Assembly (NCBI GenBank): GCA_007136145.1
Contig: SLHN01000316.1
Span: 1 to 10,501 of the forward strand
Direction of reading: 5' to 3'
From: Thioalkalivibrio sp.
GTDB lineage: Bacteria; Pseudomonadota; Gammaproteobacteria; Ectothiorhodospirales; Ectothiorhodospiraceae
DNA: 10,501 nt
Shown: positions 5,974 to 10,501 of the stretch, piece after piece
How positions within the stretch are numbered: the stretch's first letter is position 1
How the letters are laid out: each line of letters starts with the position of its first letter
Program-made: the position numbers and the translations under genes
Notes under the pieces: generated by a model
What the model was told of the DNA's origin: nothing
Database searches by the model: none
Seen by the model: only the letters and a program-made list of their open reading frames with translations

Positions 5974-6810
5974 TCAGCGTTTCATGTCGGGAAGAATGGC
6001 CGGCTGACCGCGCGCCCTGTCATTCCAGTACGAAATGATCGCGATCATCCCGATGTCACCCCAGACCGGTTCCGCATGCCGCATCTGCCAGTAGCACTCA
6101 CTGACGCGGTGCTGAGCGCTACGCACGTTGTCATGACCCACGCGGAAAGCCGGCCAGGAAACCGCCTTGGTCCACTCCTCGGGAACATTCGAGTCGGGCA
6201 GCACGGAAGCGCGGATACGCTTGCCAGTAGCGGCATGACACGTGGAGCAGGAGAAATCCATCGTGCCCGCACGCCGGTAGAAGATTATCTCTCCGGCATC
6301 CCTTATTGCCTTTTCCATCGGGTGATCCAGCGGCGGGTTCCATGCGTGGCCATTGGACAGGCTGGCCACGTAGGTCTGCAATTTCGTGATGTCCGCGGCA
6401 TTGCCATGCTTCGTTTTGATCGCGGGATCGTCGTCGGTGAAACCCTGGATCGTCTTCATGCAATGCACGAGACGGCTCTCGAAGTCCATTACCCGACCGG
6501 CGTCCTCGAAGTAGCGGGGGAATTCGACGAACACGCCTTCCAACACACCGGGACCCTTCCCGAAGTCGCAGGTCTCAAGCGAGACATTATTCGGACCGCG
6601 AGCCTCGTGGAACAACTCCTGACCATCGTCGATGAGCCAGAGCGCAGGGCTGTCGGGCATCATCATCAGGTTCATCTCGCTCTGGGTGAGATAAGTGGAA
6701 TCGATCGAGTCGATCAATCTCTGAAGGACATCCTCCGGAGCTTTCTGCGCGTTGGCCGCAACCCCCAGTGCCAATGCCACGGGCAGCGCCAGCAAGGCTT
6801 TTTTCAACAT
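5974..6810 (-). CDS. soxA: Sulfur oxidation c-type cytochrome SoxA (single-haem type)
   Basis: SoxA carries the active-site haem of SoxAX. The ATG at 6810, with GGAGG 5 bases upstream, gives 278 residues and a clean signal peptide (MLKKALLALP start, ANA cleavage near residue 21); the frame extends upstream to 6942 but that part is promoter. The C-terminal haem motif CSTCH is at 188-192, and the distal cysteine ligand, which carries the persulfide in known SoxA, is Cys239 in SECYWQMR. The N-terminal haem motif of two-haem SoxA proteins is absent: only Cys81 (ETCDFGKGPG) and Cys117 (VHCMKT) remain, consistent with a structural disulfide as in single-haem SoxA. It is the first gene of the operon. 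Usually soxX comes before soxA, so the order here is reversed. Confidence 0.95.
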   Translation of the reverse strand: MLKKALLALPVALALGVAANAQKAPEDVLQRLIDSIDSTYLTQSEMNLMMMPDSPALWLIDDGQELFHEARGPNNVSLETCDFGKGPGVLEGVFVEFPRYFEDAGRVMDFESRLVHCMKTIQGFTDDDPAIKTKHGNAADITKLQTYVASLSNGHAWNPPLDHPMEKAIRDAGEIIFYRRAGTMDFSCSTCHAATGKRIRASVLPDSNVPEEWTKAVSWPAFRVGHDNVRSAQHRVSECYWQMRHAEPVWGDIGMIAIISYWNDRARGQPAILPDMKR

Positions 6811-6878
6811 GGAAACCTCCATCTCGGGAATCGTTGTTGTTGTGCCGGCCGCGGCCTGACGGGCCCGGGCGACGAACG

Positions 6879-6908
6879 ATCGTGCAGAGAGAAGGACCGC
6901 CCTGTCAA
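6879..6908 (-). promoter_or_regulatory. Probable sigma-70-type promoter of soxA-soxX
   Basis: On the - strand a perfect TTGACA (6908-6903) is followed after 18 bases by CACGAT (6884-6879), a weak -10 match. Transcription would start near 6872, about 60 bases before the soxA start codon. The strong -35 with a weak -10 would suit activator control. The AT-rich dyad at 6928-6971 lies just upstream. Confidence 0.5.
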
Positions 6909-6910
6909 CA

Positions 6911-6972
6911 GAAATATTTTCTCCCGAATGGGAATAAAACATGTTTGTTTTTATTGAAAAATATTTCCCATG
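6911..6972. repeat. AT-rich hyphenated dyad upstream of the soxA promoter
   Basis: ATGGGAA (6928-6934) is mirrored by TTCCCAT (6965-6971), and inside it AATAAAA (6933-6939) by TTTTATT (6949-6955), centred near the palindrome AAACATGTTT (6937-6946). TCCC-GAAT-GGGA (6922-6933) forms a further small inverted repeat, and AAATATTT occurs twice (6912-6919 and 6959-6966). The block is far richer in A+T than its surroundings and sits immediately upstream of the -35 box, as an operator or activator site for the sox operon would. The regulator is unknown; an ArsR-type SoxR or IHF binding are possibilities. Confidence 0.45.
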
Positions 6973-7016
6973 AAATCATTTCCCCGGGTCTCGGAATACC
7001 GGGCCAAAACCGCGAC

Positions 7017-7307
7017 TCACCGCCGCGGTACGGCCCGGGAACGCAGGCGATCGATTGCTGCGCGCACGATGCCGGTGCCCTGTTCAATCGAGGTGTGCAC
7101 GCGCGGAATAACAGACGGGATCCCGAGATTAAGGATCAACGAACTTGCGAACGTGAACACGCCTCACAGAGGCGCGAAACCACCCTCGCCCATCAGCAAC
7201 AAAAGGAAGTCGACATCCACCCCGAGCATGACCGGAGGGCGCAGGGGTTTCAGTTCCCCGTATTGATTCACCAGCCAGACAATGAACAGCCCGTGGACGC
7301 CTTGTAG
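7017..7307 (-). pseudogene. Unrecognised coding-like frame interrupted by one TGA
   Basis: Between a stop at 7310-7308 and TGA at 7019-7017, one frame of 97 codons is broken only by a single TGA at 7166-7164. The first part contains GLFIVWLVNQYGELKPLRPP, then a run including VDVDFLLLLMGEGGFAPL; the second contains GVFTFASSLILNLGIPSVIP and ends IVRAAIDRLRSRAVPRR. About 75 percent of codons end in G or C in both parts, as in real genes here. Just upstream (about 7335-7300) the neighbouring frame also reads protein-like (HWRVKATVGRDYKASTG), so a second lesion near 7300 is likely. No start codon or ribosome binding site is convincing, although GTG at 7160 could open the second half as a 47-residue peptide. 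The codon-aligned opposite frame is open too (6768-7307), but its Gln/His/Arg-rich product looks like a mirror of a hydrophobic protein. I do not recognise the family. Confidence 0.3.
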
Positions 7308-7348
7308 TCACGACCGACCGTGGCCTTGACCCTCCAGTGACCCCAACG

Positions 7349-7369
7349 AAAAAACCGCCTTTCGGCGGC
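7349..7369 (-). terminator. Rho-independent terminator after tRNA-Pro
   Basis: On the - strand CCGCC (7368-7364), a GAAA loop and GGCGG (7359-7355) form a tight GC hairpin followed by six T residues (7354-7349). It begins 23 bases after the tRNA 3' end. The stable tetraloop and T run are characteristic. Confidence 0.85.
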
Positions 7370-7390
7370 TTTCGCAAGTCTTTGCTTTGA

Positions 7391-7468
<78 letters not shown>

Positions 7469-7477
7469 AAGACGGGG

Positions 7478-7483
7478 ATTCTA
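7478..7483 (-). promoter_or_regulatory. -10 box of tRNA-Pro
   Basis: TAGAAT on the - strand matches the sigma-70 -10 consensus at five of six positions and lies 9 bases before the mature tRNA 5' end. The -35 region is poor, so the exact promoter extent is uncertain. Confidence 0.5.
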
Positions 7484-7586
7484 ACGGATCGTGACTGTTC
7501 GGGGAAGGACCAAGTCCCGCTCTCTGTACAAATCGTCCCGGGGCGAGTTGAGTCGAGGTACCTGTCGGGCGCTTCCCAGCTCCGCA

Positions 7587-7943
7587 CTACTGCCGCAGGA
7601 TGCGCAGAATACCCTCGAGTTCGGCGATCGTATCCTGCACGAGCTGATGGGTCTGGGACATATCGCCCTTCGCCTCCTCACCGCTCAGCTTCTGCCGGGC
7701 TCCGTGAATGGTATATCCCTGCTCATACAGCAGTGCTCGGATCTGGCGGATCAGCAGTACATCGTGGCGCTGGTAGTAGCGCCGGTTACCGCGCCGCTTG
7801 ACTGGGGAAAGCATCGGAAATTCCTGCTCCCAGTAACGCAGCACGTGTGGCTTTACCTGGCACAGTTCGGCTACCTCACCGATGGTGAAATAGCGCTTGC
7901 CGGGTATCGCCGGCAGTTCCTGACGTTCACTCGCCTCCAGCAT
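7587..7943 (-). CDS. MerR-family transcriptional regulator of the pheST-ihfA operon type
   Basis: The ATG at 7943 is preceded by GGAGG (close, 3 bases) and gives 118 residues; it overlaps the end of ihfA by 17 bases, so translation is probably coupled. Residues about 18-60 are the MerR winged helix-turn-helix ([20 protein letters not shown], then RRGNRRYY), followed by a second helical part ([20 protein letters not shown]) and a C-terminal dimerisation helix ending [12 protein letters not shown]. There is no cysteine-rich effector domain, so it is not a metal sensor of the MerR/CueR type. A short MerR-like protein in this position after ihfA is widespread in gammaproteobacteria; its target is not established. 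The upstream extension of the frame to 8096 is antisense-frame noise over ihfA and is not used. Confidence 0.92.
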   Translation of the reverse strand: MLEASERQELPAIPGKRYFTIGEVAELCQVKPHVLRYWEQEFPMLSPVKRRGNRRYYQRHDVLLIRQIRALLYEQGYTIHGARQKLSGEEAKGDMSQTHQLVQDTIAELEGILRILRQ

Positions 7944-8226
7944 ACGCCTCCACCCTTTCCCGCAGTTTTTGCCCCGGCCGGAAAGTGACCACGCGGCGCG
8001 CCGAAACCGGGATTTCCTCACCGGTCTTCGGGTTGCGCCCGGGTCGCTCGCTCTTGTCACGAAGGACGAAGTTACCGAATCCGGAAAGCTTGACACTGTC
8101 TCCGCGTTCGAGCGCCACCCGCATTTCTTCGAAAAACAACTCCACGAGCTCCTTCGCCTCGCGCTTGTTCAGCCCCAGTTCCTCATGCAACGAAGTTGCC
8201 AGTTCCGCCTTGGTAACAGCTGCCAT
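7927..8226 (-). CDS. ihfA: Integration host factor subunit alpha
   Basis: IHF-alpha pairs with IHF-beta to bind and sharply bend DNA at specific sites, acting in transcription, replication and recombination. The 99-residue protein has the usual length for the subunit. It begins [20 protein letters not shown] and contains the helical dimerisation part (about 1-45), the strand segment [14 protein letters not shown] and the DNA-contacting arm [14 protein letters not shown], whose Pro near its tip intercalates into DNA, followed by [15 protein letters not shown]. The ATG at 8226 lies 2 bases after the pheT stop, so the two genes are co-transcribed. The pheT-ihfA order distinguishes it from ihfB, which follows rpsA. 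Confidence 0.97.
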   Translation of the reverse strand: MAAVTKAELATSLHEELGLNKREAKELVELFFEEMRVALERGDSVKLSGFGNFVLRDKSERPGRNPKTGEEIPVSARRVVTFRPGQKLRERVEAYAGGE

Positions 8227-8228
8227 GC

Positions 8229-10501
8229 TCAGTATCTCGGTTTCGCGCCAAAGAGGGTTTCAAGTCTCTCCACGACCGCCTTCGTCACGGAATTGACATC
8301 CTGTTCGTCAAGAGTGCGATCAAAAGCCCTTAAAATCAAGCCCAAAGCAACACTTTTCTCATTCTCTCCCAAACCCTTGCCCCGATAGACGTCGAACAAC
8401 CGGGTTTCCTGAAGCAGAGGCAGGTTCAGGCGGCCAATCGCGCCCAGCAGCTCGCCCGCGGGGACATCCTCATTCACCACCAGCGCCAGGTCCCGCCTGA
8501 TCGCGGGAAACGCCGACAAACCCCGGAATCGGGGAACCACGCCGGAGTCGATCGCATCGGCGTCCAATTCGAACATGAACATCGCGGGCAGATCGAAACG
8601 TTCGCCGAGCGACGGATGCAGTGCGCCAATCCAACCAATCGCCTGATCGCCTAGCACCACCCGTGCGCACTGACCATCGTGCAATGCAGGATTTGATTCC
8701 GGCTCGAAACGGACGGTTTCGCGAGCACCGTCGCAGAGTGTTTCGACCACCCCTTTGGCATCGTAAAAACCCACCAGGCGGCGCGAGCCCTGCCAGTGTT
8801 CCGGCTCGGCGCGCCCGCAAATGAGGCCGCCAAGCCTCGATTCCTGCCTCAGGCCGGCGACGTCCGGCACGAACCGCAGGCCATGCTCGAACAGCCGGAG
8901 ATCCGTCCTCTGCCGGGCCAGGTTGTAAGCCGCGGTTCGCACCAGACCGGGCCACAGACCCGGTCGCATTACCGCAAGCTCGGACGAAATCGGATTGGCG
9001 AGGGTGAGGCCCTGGATCTCCGGGTAAAAGGCTCGAGCCCAGTCCGGTGCGATGAAGCTGAACGTGATGACCTCGTGGAAACCCAGATCCGCAAGTTGCC
9101 GTTTACGCCGGCCCAGCGTCGCATCAGTTACGGATGTTACCGGCACCGCGGTCGGCGGCAGTGTTTGCGGCAAGCGTTCATAACCGTGGATGCGTGCCAG
9201 CTCCTCGATCAAGTCTTCCTCGCGGGTCAGGTCGAAGCGGGCGCGCAGCGGCAACACCTCCCAGCCAGCACTCGTGGCCGCAACGCGGCAGCCGAGACCG
9301 GTCAGAATTCGCTCGACCTCGGCAGGCGCGAAGGCCATGCCGAGGACCCGTGTGATGCGTTCGCGGCGCAGCGGAATGCGGTCTTCGGAGTGCGCGGACG
9401 GGACCTGGCCATGGTGCACCACCGGACCCGCTTCACCGCCGGCGATTTCCAGAATCAGCGCGGTAGCCCGCTCCATGGCATAAAGCGGGAGGGTCGGATC
9501 CACACCTCGCTCGAAGCGGTGCGAGGCGTCGGTGTGCAACCCATGGGCGCGCGCCCGTCCGGCCAATGTCCGTGGACTGAAGTGCGCACTCTCGAGCACG
9601 ATCCTCGTGCTGGTTGCGGAGACCGCGCTGCTCTCTCCACCCATGATCCCAGCCAATGCCAGCGGTCCGTCAGCACCCGCGATCAGGAGATCGGCGGGTC
9701 CGACCTCGATTTCGTTTCCATTCAACAACAGCAACCGCTCGCCGGCAGTCCCGAAACGCACCTCGATGGCCGAACCCACGGCCTCCGCGGAAAAGGCATG
9801 CAGCGGTTGCCCGAGCTCCAGCATCACGTAGTTGGTGACGTCCACCACTGGATGCAGCGGCCTTACCCCGTTACGCCGCAGACGTTCGAGAATCCAGAGC
9901 GGAGTCACGGCATTGGGATTCAGCGCATCGATAACGCGCGCGGCGTAGAGAGGACAGGCCTCGGGCGAGGCCACACTTACCGCCACTACCTGTTCCGATG
10001 CCGCCTGCACCGGTTCGATCGCAGGACCATTCACCGGCTGATCCAGTAGCACCCCGGCTTCACGCGCGATACCCAGCATACCCAGGCAGTCAGCGCGATT
10101 CGGCGTTAGATCGACTTCCAGGATCTGGTCATCAAGACCCATCCATGCCCGGAAATCGGCCCCGACCGGCGCGTCACCCGGTAGCGCCATCAGGCCGTCG
10201 GAGGATTCCGCGAGTCCAACCTCCACGGCCGAACAAAGCATGCCCTGAGACTCCACGCCGCGCAGCTTCGAGCGCTTTATCCTGAAATCGCCAGGCAACA
10301 CCGCACCGACACAGGCCACCGGCGCCAGCATCCCCTCGGTCACGTTCGGGGCGCCACAGACGATACTCAGTGTATCGCCGGCACCAACATCCACCTCACA
10401 GACCCGAAGGCGGTCGGCATTCGGATGCGCGCGCACCGAAAGCACCCGCCCCACGCGGACGCCGCTGAAGGCGGGGGCTGCGACGTCGATCGCGTCCAAC
10501 T
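8229..10501 (-). CDS. pheT: Phenylalanyl-tRNA synthetase beta subunit, 5' end missing
   Basis: PheT with PheS charges tRNA-Phe with phenylalanine in an alpha2-beta2 cytoplasmic enzyme. The frame is open to the window edge and ends at 8229; 756 residues are visible of an expected 790 or so, so about 35 N-terminal residues are missing, and the apparent TTG start at 10499 is internal. Domains in order: the tRNA-binding OB fold (about 10-120, with [15 protein letters not shown] and [10 protein letters not shown]), the B3/B4 editing domain (about 180-360, with [21 protein letters not shown]), the B5 domain (about 374-440, with [11 protein letters not shown]), the catalytic-like core (about 460-650) and the C-terminal anticodon-binding FDX-ACB domain (from about 660, with [12 protein letters not shown] and [17 protein letters not shown]). 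No damage is visible. pheS is expected just upstream, beyond the window. Confidence 0.97.
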   Translation of the reverse strand, partial: LDAIDVAAPAFSGVRVGRVLSVRAHPNADRLRVCEVDVGAGDTLSIVCGAPNVTEGMLAPVACVGAVLPGDFRIKRSKLRGVESQGMLCSAVEVGLAESSDGLMALPGDAPVGADFRAWMGLDDQILEVDLTPNRADCLGMLGIAREAGVLLDQPVNGPAIEPVQAASEQVVAVSVASPEACPLYAARVIDALNPNAVTPLWILERLRRNGVRPLHPVVDVTNYVMLELGQPLHAFSAEAVGSAIEVRFGTAGERLLLLNGNEIEVGPADLLIAGADGPLALAGIMGGESSAVSATSTRIVLESAHFSPRTLAGRARAHGLHTDASHRFERGVDPTLPLYAMERATALILEIAGGEAGPVVHHGQVPSAHSEDRIPLRRERITRVLGMAFAPAEVERILTGLGCRVAATSAGWEVLPLRARFDLTREEDLIEELARIHGYERLPQTLPPTAVPVTSVTDATLGRRKRQLADLGFHEVITFSFIAPDWARAFYPEIQGLTLANPISSELAVMRPGLWPGLVRTAAYNLARQRTDLRLFEHGLRFVPDVAGLRQESRLGGLICGRAEPEHWQGSRRLVGFYDAKGVVETLCDGARETVRFEPESNPALHDGQCARVVLGDQAIGWIGALHPSLGERFDLPAMFMFELDADAIDSGVVPRFRGLSAFPAIRRDLALVVNEDVPAGELLGAIGRLNLPLLQETRLFDVYRGKGLGENEKSVALGLILRAFDRTLDEQDVNSVTKAVVERLETLFGAKPRY

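Noticed and set aside
6076..6957. 293-codon + strand frame opposite soxA
   Set aside because: Antisense to soxA with its haem and ligand motifs; no ribosome binding site or recognisable domain.
8796..10049. 417-codon + strand frame opposite pheT
   Set aside because: Antisense shadow of pheT; composition is rich in Arg, Gln and Gly with no domain.

Overview
The window comes from a GC-rich, sulfur-oxidising proteobacterium, most likely a gammaproteobacterium. The gene order pheT-ihfA-merR followed by tRNA-Pro is the usual gammaproteobacterial arrangement, and the Sox cytochromes SoxA and SoxX point to thiosulfate oxidation in the periplasm. Most genes are strongly biased to G or C at the third codon position. 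I used this bias to judge the small frames.

Layout from left to right. (1) Positions 1-2059: a 5'-truncated metallo-beta-lactamase-fold hydrolase (SoxH-like, + strand) converges on a two-domain thioredoxin-fold protein related to SoxW (- strand). (2) 2201-2647: a small PrcB-domain lipoprotein (- strand). (3) 2648-3123: a divergent control region with a Zur-like AT-rich site, a 45-codon open frame and a set of mutually exclusive inverted repeats, leading into folE2 (+, 3124-4071), the zinc-independent GTP cyclohydrolase. (4) 4014-5221: a patch of weak or decayed small frames on the - strand. It holds the 3'-truncated remains of a ChrR-like cupin anti-sigma protein, a small exported protein with a good start site, and a frameshifted frame that begins inside the terminator of the next operon. 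(5) 5262-6910: the soxA-soxX operon (- strand, soxA first), with a perfect TTGACA -35 box, an AT-rich dyad upstream and a rho-independent terminator downstream. (6) 7017-7307: a coding-like frame broken by one TGA. (7) 7349-7483: tRNA-Pro(GGG) with its own -10 box and terminator. (8) 7587-10501: merR-family regulator, ihfA and the 5'-truncated pheT, tightly packed in one operon.

Functionally, SoxA and SoxX form the c-type cytochrome that couples thiosulfate to the carrier SoxYZ. The SoxW-like protein may keep Sox cysteines reduced, and the SoxH-like hydrolase is a common accessory of unknown role. soxYZ, soxB and soxCD are not in the window, so the sox genes are split or lie outside it. No clearly new multi-gene system is visible. 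The points most worth a second look are the folE2 leader region (2866-3123), the interrupted frame next to tRNA-Pro (7017-7307), the AT-rich dyad ahead of soxA and the decayed patch between folE2 and soxX.
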